A stretch of 64,000 bases of DNA from an uncultured Muribaculaceae bacterium (lineage in GTDB: Bacteria > Bacteroidota > Bacteroidia > Bacteroidales > Muribaculaceae). The translations under genes were made by a program, and so were the position numbers. The notes beneath the pieces were generated by a model. The model worked only from the letters and a program-made list of their open reading frames with translations. It ran no database searches and was not told the DNA's origin. Numbering within the stretch: position 1 is the first letter of the stretch; every line of letters begins with the position of its first letter. Positions 33,597 through 41,660 of this stretch are shown one piece after another. Where the stretch lies: contig CAJUKX010000005.1 in assembly GCA_910586975.1 (NCBI GenBank), positions 1-64,000 on the forward strand, in the 5' to 3' direction.

Positions 33597-33612
33597 AACT
33601 ATATCGGGGGCC

Positions 33613-34584
33613 TTATTCGTAGGCTGATTCGATCAGTATTGACGGATTGTTATAAAATTCGGGAGAAAGCAGATAGGATAGGGGTTTATCGGAATTATCC
33701 TGCATATACGAAACCACAATAGAGTAGCCTATGAACCGTCCGGCGCGTGGCGGAACTTCCGCTCCAAGTATTGATGTATTAGGCCCTGCCTCTACAAGTC
33801 TGTCTATATCGTTGGCCGATGTGCTGTAGAGCAGATTGCGAGCCACAAGGGTATTCCATATCTTTTGGCGGTTGTCGGTAAGCCATTTCAGCTGAGCATC
33901 TGTATATCCCATAGATTCTGCCACGTCGTTATATGGCAGCAGCATCAATTTGGCGGCTGTAACAGCGCCTTCGTACAGCAGTCGCGAAAGTACGGTGCTT
34001 TCGTCGGTCTGTACGTATGGGTAGCGGTTGGCTATCAGCGCCTCGCATATATCGTAGGGCAGCCGTGCGGGAGTCTTGCCTGATTTAAGGTATTCAGGCA
34101 AATGATTATACCCTTCAAAGTCTTCGCCTAAATAATGATTCAGTGCGATAAGCATGCACGAATCGCTCATTACTATCGACCTGGGATTTCCCCAGATAAC
34201 GGCTGCGTATTGCCGTGGCGGAAAGTCGAGTTTGTCGCGTTCGGCCTCATTAAGAATCTGTCCCAGTGCAAGCTCGGTTGACCGCAGGTTGCTGAAAACA
34301 CTGTCTACCACAGGCGTGAAGGCCTCCACTACGCGCGAATGTGCCCACTTTTCTATAGTCTGATGGTCAGGGGTGTCGCTCAGTCCCAAAAATCCGAACA
34401 TTACCGACAGTGGCAGTCTGTCGGCACGGAGCATAGAGTCGCGCTGAGCCGTAGTCATCGCCGGGTAGTTTTCCAGATCCTTATATAATGGTATTATAGG
34501 GCATGGTGTGGAGACAACATTTGTGCAAGCGGCCAGAATAATTGAGATAAGGGCGATTGTACCGGGCAATACGTATTTTTTCAT
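33613..34584 (-). CDS. GldB-like lipoprotein
   Basis: 323 aa. Lipobox IILAAC. The body resembles the GldB family of Bacteroidota: LNHYLGEDFEGYNHLPEYLK, IANRYPY, then SRLLYEGAVTAAKLMLLP and PPRAGRFIGYSIVVSYM. GldB is a gliding/type IX secretion-associated lipoprotein in Flavobacteria. Non-gliding gut species carry homologues whose job is unclear. No other gld genes are in the window. Confidence 0.75.
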   Translation of the reverse strand: MKKYVLPGTIALISIILAACTNVVSTPCPIIPLYKDLENYPAMTTAQRDSMLRADRLPLSVMFGFLGLSDTPDHQTIEKWAHSRVVEAFTPVVDSVFSNLRSTELALGQILNEAERDKLDFPPRQYAAVIWGNPRSIVMSDSCMLIALNHYLGEDFEGYNHLPEYLKSGKTPARLPYDICEALIANRYPYVQTDESTVLSRLLYEGAVTAAKLMLLPYNDVAESMGYTDAQLKWLTDNRQKIWNTLVARNLLYSTSANDIDRLVEAGPNTSILGAEVPPRAGRFIGYSIVVSYMQDNSDKPLSYLLSPEFYNNPSILIESAYE

Positions 34585-34660
34585 GTCGAATATTACATCA
34601 AAATTGGAATAATTGTATAAAAAACATACTCCTGAGCTGCGAAGTTACGGAATATTTATG

Positions 34661-34668
34661 TAATTTTG
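34661..34668 (+). promoter_or_regulatory. -7 box 7 nt before the amidase ATG
   Basis: TAATTTTG ends 7 nt before the start codon, predicting a leader of 0-3 nt. See the finding on leaderless transcripts. Confidence 0.45.
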
Positions 34669-34675
34669 TACGATT

Positions 34676-35761
34676 ATGCGACTTATAGTGCTAAATATAT
34701 TCATGTTTTTTGCCGCGGCACTCTTCGGTGCCGTGAGTCAGAAGCCGTTTACTCTCGTAATCGACCCCGGGCATGGCGGCAAGGATTATGGTTGCATAGG
34801 TGCCAAAACCAACGAAAAGACCATCGTGCTCGACGTGGCAAAGCGTCTCGGAGCGATTATCGCCAAGGAACATCCTGAGGTTAAGACTATCTACACACGC
34901 TCCGACGACAGGTTTATCCCGCTAAATCAGCGTGCTTCGATAGCAAATAAGGCTAATGCCGACCTGTTTATATCGGTTCATGTGAATTCGGTGGATAAAC
35001 GCACCAAGGGGCGCGAGAAGATTCATGGAGCGTCGGTATACAGCCTTGGTCTGCACCGCAGCGACGACAACCTCGCGGTGGCCATGCGCGAAAACAGCGT
35101 TATCGAGCTTGAAAAAGACTTTTCGGAGACTTATCAGGGTTTTGACCCTTCTTCGTCGGAGTCGTACATCATTTTTGAGATGAGTCAGAACCGGCACATG
35201 AAGCAGTCGATTGAACTGGCCGATGACATACAGAAAGAACTTGTGTCAACAGCCGGCCGCGCCGACAAGGGCGTGCGTCAGTCAGGTTTTCTTGTTCTGC
35301 GTGCAACGTCTATGCCCTCGGTGCTGGTAGAGCTTGACTTTATATGCAATAAGGAGGCTGAGAACTTTCTGGCCTCAACATCAGGCCGCGAGAAGTGTGC
35401 CCGCTCGCTTGCAAATGCCTTCACAACGTATTACAACAAGCAAAAGCCACGCCCTTCGATTCCGGCTTCAAAAACTGCCGAAATCAAGACCAAATCAGAT
35501 AAACAGCCCGAGATACAGCCATTGACCAAGGCGTCTGAATCGTATGCATTGTTGCTGAAGACATCCAAATCTGCCATTGACACCGCTGCCGATCCGGCTT
35601 TCGCCAAGATCAAGAAGGCTGAGTTGCGTGTTATACTTGAAGATAATGAATATAAATATGTTTACGGTGATTTCAAGACATTAAAAATTGCCCGACGTAA
35701 CTTGCGTAAAATCAAAAAGGCGTTCCCGGATGTTGTAATCATTAAGGTTGACAATAACTGA
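34676..35761 (+). CDS. N-acetylmuramoyl-L-alanine amidase (Amidase_3)
   Basis: 361 aa. Short N-terminal membrane/signal segment, then Amidase_3 at about 24-240 with zinc ligands in VIDPGHGGKDYG, the ISVHVNS motif and the catalytic Glu region SVLVELDFICNKEAE. It cuts the amide between MurNAc and the peptide stem. The C-terminal 60 or so residues (SYALLLKTSKSAID, ELRVILEDNEYKYVYGDFKT) look like a divergent SPOR-type septal-peptidoglycan-binding repeat. Confidence 0.92.
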   Translation: MRLIVLNIFMFFAAALFGAVSQKPFTLVIDPGHGGKDYGCIGAKTNEKTIVLDVAKRLGAIIAKEHPEVKTIYTRSDDRFIPLNQRASIANKANADLFISVHVNSVDKRTKGREKIHGASVYSLGLHRSDDNLAVAMRENSVIELEKDFSETYQGFDPSSSESYIIFEMSQNRHMKQSIELADDIQKELVSTAGRADKGVRQSGFLVLRATSMPSVLVELDFICNKEAENFLASTSGREKCARSLANAFTTYYNKQKPRPSIPASKTAEIKTKSDKQPEIQPLTKASESYALLLKTSKSAIDTAADPAFAKIKKAELRVILEDNEYKYVYGDFKTLKIARRNLRKIKKAFPDVVIIKVDNN

Positions 35762-35792
35762 GAATCTGAAAAATATGAAAAAATAATTCAAT

Positions 35793-36692
35793 ATGAAAAA
35801 AATATTCCGAAAAGAAGTATTAATCGGCCTGATTGTTCTGGTTGCCATGGCCGTGCTGATTATTGGTATCGACTTCCTCAAGGGGGTCAATGTGTTTAAA
35901 GCCGCCAACTACTATTATGTATCGTTTACCGACGTGGCCGGTCTGGCACAGAATGCCCCCGTTACGGTAAATGGTTTCAAGGTAGGACAGGTGCGCGAAA
36001 TAGCCTACGAATACGATAATCCCGGTCATGTGAAGGTAGAGCTTTCACTCGACAAGAATCTTAAAGTGCCCGCCGGTTCAAAGGCTGTACTGTCGTCAGA
36101 TCTGCTCGGTACAGCATCTATAGTGATCGACATGGCTAAATCTACAGAGTATCACAAAGTTGGTGACTCGCTTGAAGGTGTTGTGCCAAAAGGTATGATG
36201 GACAATGTAACAGACAACCTGCTGCCGGCATTTACCGGAATATTGCCTAAGGTAGATACATTGCTCCTGTCGATAAACGCTCTTGTCAGCGATCCGGCTA
36301 TTGCATCATCTGTAAAACGTCTTGATGCCATTACCGCCAATCTCGAGGCCACTACACGTCAGCTCAACGCACTCATGGCCACTCTGCCGCCGGTAGTGAA
36401 TAATGTAAACGGCATAACAGGTAATGTCAACAATATGACTTCTGACCTGGCTGTTGTCACTTCTGCACTCAAGGAGGTACCTCTCGATTCTCTTGCCGGT
36501 AATCTTCAGACCATCACCGAGAATCTTGCTCAGCTGTCGGCACAGCTCAATAATCCCGATTCGAGCCTGGGAATGCTCACACACGATCCTGCACTGTATA
36601 ACAACCTGAATTCTACAGTAGCATCGCTTGATTCGCTCTTTGTTGACATCAAGCGCAATCCCAAACGCTATATCAGCATAAAGCTGCTCTAA
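35793..36692 (+). CDS. MCE/MlaD family lipid-transport protein
   Basis: 299 aa. N-terminal membrane helix (LIGLIVLVAMAVLIIGIDFL), then an MCE domain at about 38-115 (FTDVAGLAQNAPVTVNGFKV, KAVLSSDLLGTASIVID), then a long helical tail with an NNVNGITGNVNNMTSDL repeat. Substrate-binding part of a phospholipid shuttle between membranes. The usual MlaE permease and MlaF ATPase genes are not next to it. Confidence 0.88.
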   Translation: MKKIFRKEVLIGLIVLVAMAVLIIGIDFLKGVNVFKAANYYYVSFTDVAGLAQNAPVTVNGFKVGQVREIAYEYDNPGHVKVELSLDKNLKVPAGSKAVLSSDLLGTASIVIDMAKSTEYHKVGDSLEGVVPKGMMDNVTDNLLPAFTGILPKVDTLLLSINALVSDPAIASSVKRLDAITANLEATTRQLNALMATLPPVVNNVNGITGNVNNMTSDLAVVTSALKEVPLDSLAGNLQTITENLAQLSAQLNNPDSSLGMLTHDPALYNNLNSTVASLDSLFVDIKRNPKRYISIKLL

Positions 36693-37093
36693 TCCTGTAT
36701 GAATAGGATTATACCGGTTTAGAACGATTTTTCATAATTGCGGAGCCTGATTCGTTATTTAAAATCATTTTAAATAACGAATCAGGCGGTTCCACTCTCT
36801 CTGCGGTCCTAAAGCCGTTATAAGGTAGGGGTTCCACGCGTTTTAACAGCTTTGTAATATAATTCGTGGAACATACGAAACGAAGATGTTTGATATTGGA
36901 TAATCAGCGATATAAGCATCGAAATATAAAGTGTAACTTTAACGGCTTTGTTTAAGTGTTGCATAAAGTGCTGAAAATTATACTCTTGCATAATATTTGA
37001 AAAATCCAATTAATTTTACACTTTGTTTTTATAAAAAAAAGTACGAAATTTGTACTCCCAAAACAGCATTTCACACCTTCATTTACAATTAAA
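36693..37093. other. Intergenic region upstream of dnaA
   Basis: A 401-bp AT-rich spacer holding a 20-bp inverted repeat. No TTATCCACA-type DnaA boxes or AT-rich 13-mers were seen, so it is not obviously oriC. No protein gene; a 63-codon minus frame has no features. Confidence 0.5.
36745..36787. terminator. 20-bp inverted repeat, terminator-like
   Basis: Perfect 20-bp arms beginning GCCTGATTCG with a 3-nt loop (TCA). Probably ends the amidase/MlaD transcript. The stem is AT-rich in its inner half. Confidence 0.6.
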
Positions 37094-38482
37094 ATGCAAC
37101 TTTCACATCAAGAACTATGGGCCAAGGCCTTAGGTATTATCAAGGATAATATCGACGTTCAGCAGTATAAAACGTGGTTTGAACCAATCAAATCTATGGG
37201 ATTTGAGGATGGTGTACTCCGTCTGTTCCTTCCCTCTACCTTTTTTCCTGAACAGCTTGAAGAAAAGTATGCAGACCTCATCGGACCGGTTATAAAGAAG
37301 GTGTATGGCCCCGGTGTTCAGCTTTTCTACAGCTACCTGCAGGTAGATGGAGCCAAGGAAACCGGTGTGGAGGTGCGTGCTTCAGGACAGTCTGTTGCAA
37401 TTGTAAACGACCGAATGGCTGCACCGGCAAATCCCTTTGTCGATCAGCCCCTGAAATCGTTTGATTCTCAGCTCAATCCCAAATACAATTTCGAGAATTA
37501 CTGCACCGGTACATCTAATAATATAGCGCGTACGATTGCTGAATCAATTGCAAATGACCCCAGTAACAAGACCTTTAACCCCTTGTTTGTATTCGGCCCT
37601 GTAGGTGTGGGCAAGACTCACCTCATTCAGGCTGTGGGTATTCGTGTAAAGGAACGCAATCCTCAGGCGCGTGTGCTGTATGTTACCGCCCGATTCTTTC
37701 AAAGCCAGTTTACAGCTGCCAACCATAAGGGTCAAATCAACAACTTCTTCCATTTCTATCAGTCGATAGACACCCTTATCATTGACGATGTACAGGACCT
37801 CGCAGGCAAGCCTGAAACTCAGAATACATTCTTCCATATCTTCAATCAGCTTCATCAGAACAACCGCCAGATAATCCTTTCGAGCGATTGTGCCCCCTCT
37901 GAGATGGATGGATTTGAATCTCGTTTGCTCAGCCGCTTCAAATGGGGTGCATCTGTTGCGCTCGACAAGCCCGATTACGATCTGCGCCGCCGTGTGCTGA
38001 TCAAGAATGCAGAGCAGGATGGTCTTAATCTGCCCGAGGATGTGATTGACTATATTGCTGAGAATGTCACCGACTCGATCCGTGAGCTTGTAGGAGTTGT
38101 TGCCTCGCTTGTCGCTCAGGCTACCGTGCTTAACTGCGATATCAATCTTGAACTGGCCCGCCCGGTCGTGGCACACGCAATACGTATGCGTCGTTCGCAG
38201 GTTAACTTCGAGATGATAACTCAGGCCGTTGCGGCTTACTTCAAGATAAATCCCGACCTGTTCTTCACATCCACCCGCAAGCGCGAGATAAGCGATGCCC
38301 GACAGATTGTGATGTATCTGGCCAAAAAGCTGGCAGGCATGTCGCTTAAGAATATCGGCAACAAGCTCGGCCGCACACATGCCACTGTTATCTACGCATG
38401 CCGCAGTATTGACGACCGTCTGTCAATTGACGCCGAGCTGCGCAATCAGATAGAGGAAATAAGGGCTACACTCAACAGCTGA
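37094..38482 (+). CDS. dnaA: Chromosomal replication initiator DnaA
   Basis: 462 aa. Domain I (1-90, LWAKALGIIKDNIDVQQYKT WF pattern), short linker, AAA+ domain with Walker A GPVGVGKTHLIQ and Walker B TLIIDDVQDLAGKP, and domain IV with the DNA-binding signature GRTHATVIYACRSIDDRL. Melts oriC and loads the helicase. dnaN is 20 kb away rather than adjacent, as is common in Bacteroidota. Confidence 0.97.
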   Translation: MQLSHQELWAKALGIIKDNIDVQQYKTWFEPIKSMGFEDGVLRLFLPSTFFPEQLEEKYADLIGPVIKKVYGPGVQLFYSYLQVDGAKETGVEVRASGQSVAIVNDRMAAPANPFVDQPLKSFDSQLNPKYNFENYCTGTSNNIARTIAESIANDPSNKTFNPLFVFGPVGVGKTHLIQAVGIRVKERNPQARVLYVTARFFQSQFTAANHKGQINNFFHFYQSIDTLIIDDVQDLAGKPETQNTFFHIFNQLHQNNRQIILSSDCAPSEMDGFESRLLSRFKWGASVALDKPDYDLRRRVLIKNAEQDGLNLPEDVIDYIAENVTDSIRELVGVVASLVAQATVLNCDINLELARPVVAHAIRMRRSQVNFEMITQAVAAYFKINPDLFFTSTRKREISDARQIVMYLAKKLAGMSLKNIGNKLGRTHATVIYACRSIDDRLSIDAELRNQIEEIRATLNS

Positions 38483-38548
38483 TACCGGTAAGGACTGCAA
38501 AAGCGCCGATTTACGATACAATATATCGTGAAATTCACTTTTTTTGCG

Positions 38549-38556
38549 TAACTTTG
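38549..38556 (+). promoter_or_regulatory. -7 box 4 nt before the ftsE-like ATG
   Basis: TAACTTTG ends 4 nt before the start codon, so transcription should begin at or near the ATG. Confidence 0.45.
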
Positions 38557-38560
38557 CGCA

Positions 38561-39226
38561 ATGTCAACCATAATTGATTATCAGAATGTAGATGTGCTGC
38601 GCAAGGAGCATGTAGTGCTCAAGGATGTCAGCTTCAAGGTAGATTCCGGTGAGTTTATTTATCTTATCGGAAAGGTGGGTTCAGGTAAAAGTTCCCTGCT
38701 TAAAACTATGTATGCAGAAGTCCCTGTCACAAAGGGAGAAGCAAGGGTTTTTGACTACGACTTGTTGCAGATCAAGCGCAGTCAGATACCTTATCTGCGT
38801 CGTAGCATAGGCATCGTTTTTCAGGATTTTCAACTGCTGTTTGACCGCAGTGTGTTTGAAAACCTCGATTTCGTGCTGGCAGCTACCGGTTGGCGCGACA
38901 AAGCGGAGCGCGAAGCACGTGTAGACCAAGCTCTGCGCAGGGTAGGGATGGTGAAAAAGTCATACAAACTGCCTCATGAGCTTTCAGGAGGTGAGCAGCA
39001 GCGTGTGGTCATTGCCCGCGCATTGCTCAACAATCCCCAACTGATAATTGCTGATGAGCCCACCGGAAATCTCGACCCTGAAACCGGCGAACAGATAGTG
39101 GCTCAACTACATGATATAGCTGCCGACGGCACCGCCGTGATTATTGCCACTCACAACCATTCCCTTATTGAATCGTTTCCGGGTACTGTGATGCATATCG
39201 AAGGCAAACACCTTATAGGTAAATAA
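38561..39226 (+). CDS. ftsE: FtsE-like cell-division ABC ATPase
   Basis: 221 aa. Walker A GKVGSGKSSLLKT, Q-loop FQDFQLLFDRSVFENLDFVL, signature ELSGGEQQRVVIARALLN, Walker B LIIADEPTGNLDPETG. FtsE works with FtsX to activate septal peptidoglycan hydrolases. No ftsX is adjacent here; LolD/MacB-type ATPases are relatives, so FtsE is likely but not certain. Confidence 0.85.
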   Translation: MSTIIDYQNVDVLRKEHVVLKDVSFKVDSGEFIYLIGKVGSGKSSLLKTMYAEVPVTKGEARVFDYDLLQIKRSQIPYLRRSIGIVFQDFQLLFDRSVFENLDFVLAATGWRDKAEREARVDQALRRVGMVKKSYKLPHELSGGEQQRVVIARALLNNPQLIIADEPTGNLDPETGEQIVAQLHDIAADGTAVIIATHNHSLIESFPGTVMHIEGKHLIGK

Positions 39227-39253
39227 ATTTTATGTTGTAAAGAAGATTAAAGA

Positions 39254-40567
39254 ATGAAAGTCCTCAAATTTGGCGGAACTTCAGTCGGTACTCCCGAGCG
39301 CATGCGCCATGTGGCAAGTCTTGTCAGGGAGTCGGGTAGAAACATCGTAGTGCTTTCGGCCATGTCGGGCACCACAAATTCGCTCGTTGAAATTTCCGAC
39401 TATCTGCATAAACACAATGTGCCCGGCGCGCAGGAGACTGTAAACAGCCTCCGTCAGAAATATGCGTCGGTGGTCGATGAACTCTACAGTCACAAGAACT
39501 CAAAACAGCGTGCCACTGAATATCTCGACCGTATATTCAACTTTATTCTGCGTTTTACCGAAGGCGAGTTCGGCCTTGCCGAAGAAAAAGAGATACTTGC
39601 ACAGGGCGAGTTGATATCAACCATGCTCATGCAGCTGTATTTCGAGGAAATAGGTGTGAAAAGCGTACTGCTGCCGGCTCTCGAATATATGCGTATCACC
39701 CGCGAAGGCGAGCCTGATATGAAGTTCATTTCTTCACATCTGCGCCGAATGGTTGAGATAGAACCCGATGCAGAGGTGTGGCTTACTCAGGGCTATATCT
39801 GCCGCAACGACCGTGGCGAAGTGGACAATCTGCGTCGCGGCGGCAGCGACTACTCGGCTTCCATCATAGGCGCGGTGCTCAACCTTGACGAAATACAGAT
39901 ATGGACTGATATCGATGGCATGCACACCGGCGATCCCCGATTCGTTAATAATACACGTCCCGTGAGCCGTCTGCATTTCGAGGAAGCTGCAGAGCTGGCG
40001 TATTTCGGAGCCAAGATACTTCATCCTACCTGCGTGCTGCCTGCCAAGTTGCACAACATTCCCGTAAGGCTTCTCAACACTCTTGAACCATCGGCCCAAG
40101 GTACAACCATAGCCAACTTTGCGCCTGACGGCACTGTGAAAGCCGTTGCTGCAAAGGATAACGTTACCGCCATCAAGATAAAGAGCGGCCGCATGCTGCT
40201 GGCATACGGTTTCCTGCACAAAGTATTCGAGATATTCGACAACTATCATACGGCAATCGACCTTATGGCGACATCTGAAGTGGGTGTGACCGTAACCATT
40301 GACGACACCCGCCACCTTGCCGACATCGTAGACGAACTCAAGCGCTTCGGTACCGTATCTGTCGACACTGATATGACTATCATCTGCATCGTGGGCGATT
40401 TCGCATGGGACAACGGACACGACTACTGTTGCCAGGCTGTTGAAGCGCTCAAACCCATACCCGTGCGCATGATATCGTATGGCGGCAGCAACTACAATAT
40501 ATCCATGCTGATTAAAGCATCTGATAAAGTAGAAGCACTTAATTTACTGAACAACAAACTATTCTAA
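39254..40567 (+). CDS. lysC: Aspartate kinase
   Basis: 437 aa. KFGGTSVGTPERMRHVA start, RGGSDYSASIIGAVLNL and DGMHTGDPRFV kinase motifs, then tandem ACT domains (about 300-437, ATSEVGVTVTIDD; RMISYGGSNYNISMLI). Makes aspartyl phosphate for lysine, threonine and methionine. Monofunctional (no homoserine dehydrogenase domain). The ACT pair implies feedback control by an amino acid. Confidence 0.95.
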   Translation: MKVLKFGGTSVGTPERMRHVASLVRESGRNIVVLSAMSGTTNSLVEISDYLHKHNVPGAQETVNSLRQKYASVVDELYSHKNSKQRATEYLDRIFNFILRFTEGEFGLAEEKEILAQGELISTMLMQLYFEEIGVKSVLLPALEYMRITREGEPDMKFISSHLRRMVEIEPDAEVWLTQGYICRNDRGEVDNLRRGGSDYSASIIGAVLNLDEIQIWTDIDGMHTGDPRFVNNTRPVSRLHFEEAAELAYFGAKILHPTCVLPAKLHNIPVRLLNTLEPSAQGTTIANFAPDGTVKAVAAKDNVTAIKIKSGRMLLAYGFLHKVFEIFDNYHTAIDLMATSEVGVTVTIDDTRHLADIVDELKRFGTVSVDTDMTIICIVGDFAWDNGHDYCCQAVEALKPIPVRMISYGGSNYNISMLIKASDKVEALNLLNNKLF

Positions 40568-40578
40568 GTATCATAGAG

Positions 40579-40872
40579 ATGGTAAAGCACATTGTCACAT
40601 TCCAGCTTACAGGCACCCCTGAAGAACGCCTTCAGGTAGCAACCAAATTCAAAGAAGCCCTTTTAGCGCTTCCCAAAGTCATAGAGCCTCTTCAGTCAAT
40701 AGAAGTTGGTATCAACGAAAACCCGGCCGAAACTTGGGATGTAGTCCTCACGGCCATACTCCCCACTATGGCAGATGTAGCGGTCTACGCCAATCATCCT
40801 GCCCACGTGGCCGCCGCCGCGCTGCTCGCCGGCCACAAGGCCAACCGCGCATGCGTTGATTACGAGTTTTGA
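40579..40872 (+). CDS. Dabb (stress-responsive A/B barrel) protein
   Basis: 97 aa ferredoxin-like dimer fold: MVKHIVTFQL start, IEVGINENPAETWDVVLTAI in the middle and a short ending. It lies 11 bp after lysC and is likely co-transcribed. Function is not known. Confidence 0.85.
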   Translation: MVKHIVTFQLTGTPEERLQVATKFKEALLALPKVIEPLQSIEVGINENPAETWDVVLTAILPTMADVAVYANHPAHVAAAALLAGHKANRACVDYEF

Positions 40873-40892
40873 TAATCGTATCATAGATTACA

Positions 40893-40928
40893 CAACGCCC
40901 CAAAAGTTACGTAGCTTTTGGGGCGTTG
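40893..40928. terminator. Terminator between convergent Dabb and ktrA genes
   Basis: 14-bp perfect arms (CAACGCCCCAAAAG) with an 8-nt loop. Confidence 0.85.
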
Positions 40929-40953
40929 CACATTGCTGTTGACTCAGCGATGT

Positions 40954-41643
40954 TTATTCTATGCGTTTGTACAGCGAGCGGAAGGCTTTGAGTGAACCGA
41001 ATACCACCCATTGGTCGTCTGCGGCCACTGTAGTTCCGGGAGCTGAAACATCCAAGGGCATCAGTTGCTTGGATTTTAAACCGAGGAAATTGGTCTTTTC
41101 GGCCGGTCTTGAGATTGATACTATTTTCAGTCCATATTGTTGAGCGAAATCTATATCGGCATACTCCAGCCCTACAAAGTACTGAGGGACTTTGAATTTC
41201 AGTATGTAATTATTCTCATCAACCTTTAGAGTCTCCACATCGTTGCCAAGAGCCATTTCGTGAGTAAGGTCGAGGGCTGCACGTTGTTCTGGCTGCAAGA
41301 TATGGTCGATATTGAAACTTTGCAAAATCGACAGGTGCAAGGGATCAATGGCTCGGGCGTAAATCTTTTTTACCCCCGATTTCTTAAGCAGGGCTACGGT
41401 CTTTACCGAGGCGCCGAAGTTCTCGCCGATCGCCACTATTACCAAATCTACGTTATGTATAGGCAACACGCCTAATGAGGCCTCCTCGGTAGTATCAAGC
41501 ACGTATGCGGTGGCAATGTAGTCTTTTATAGAGTCGATGGTGTTGCGCGAGATGTCGGCACCTATCACCTCGTGCCCCTGGGCGGTGAGGTCAAGAGCCA
41601 GATTGCTTCCATATATTCCGAGACCTATAATTAAATAGCGCAT
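40954..41643 (-). CDS. Potassium uptake regulatory subunit (KtrA/TrkA-like)
   Basis: 229 aa. RCK N-domain with Rossmann motif MRYLIIGLGIYGSNLALDL and nucleotide Asp (GADIS), then a TrkA-C domain at about 140-225. It gates the TrkH-type channel encoded 17 bp upstream in the same operon. Confidence 0.92.
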   Translation of the reverse strand: MRYLIIGLGIYGSNLALDLTAQGHEVIGADISRNTIDSIKDYIATAYVLDTTEEASLGVLPIHNVDLVIVAIGENFGASVKTVALLKKSGVKKIYARAIDPLHLSILQSFNIDHILQPEQRAALDLTHEMALGNDVETLKVDENNYILKFKVPQYFVGLEYADIDFAQQYGLKIVSISRPAEKTNFLGLKSKQLMPLDVSAPGTTVAADDQWVVFGSLKAFRSLYKRIE

Positions 41644-41660
41644 AGAGTAGGGGGGATGTA

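Noticed and set aside
36693..37093. oriC upstream of dnaA
   Set aside because: No TTATCCACA-like boxes or duplex-unwinding repeats were seen.
37544..38380. 278-codon minus-strand frame opposite dnaA
   Set aside because: Antisense shadow of dnaA with no start signal or conserved motif.
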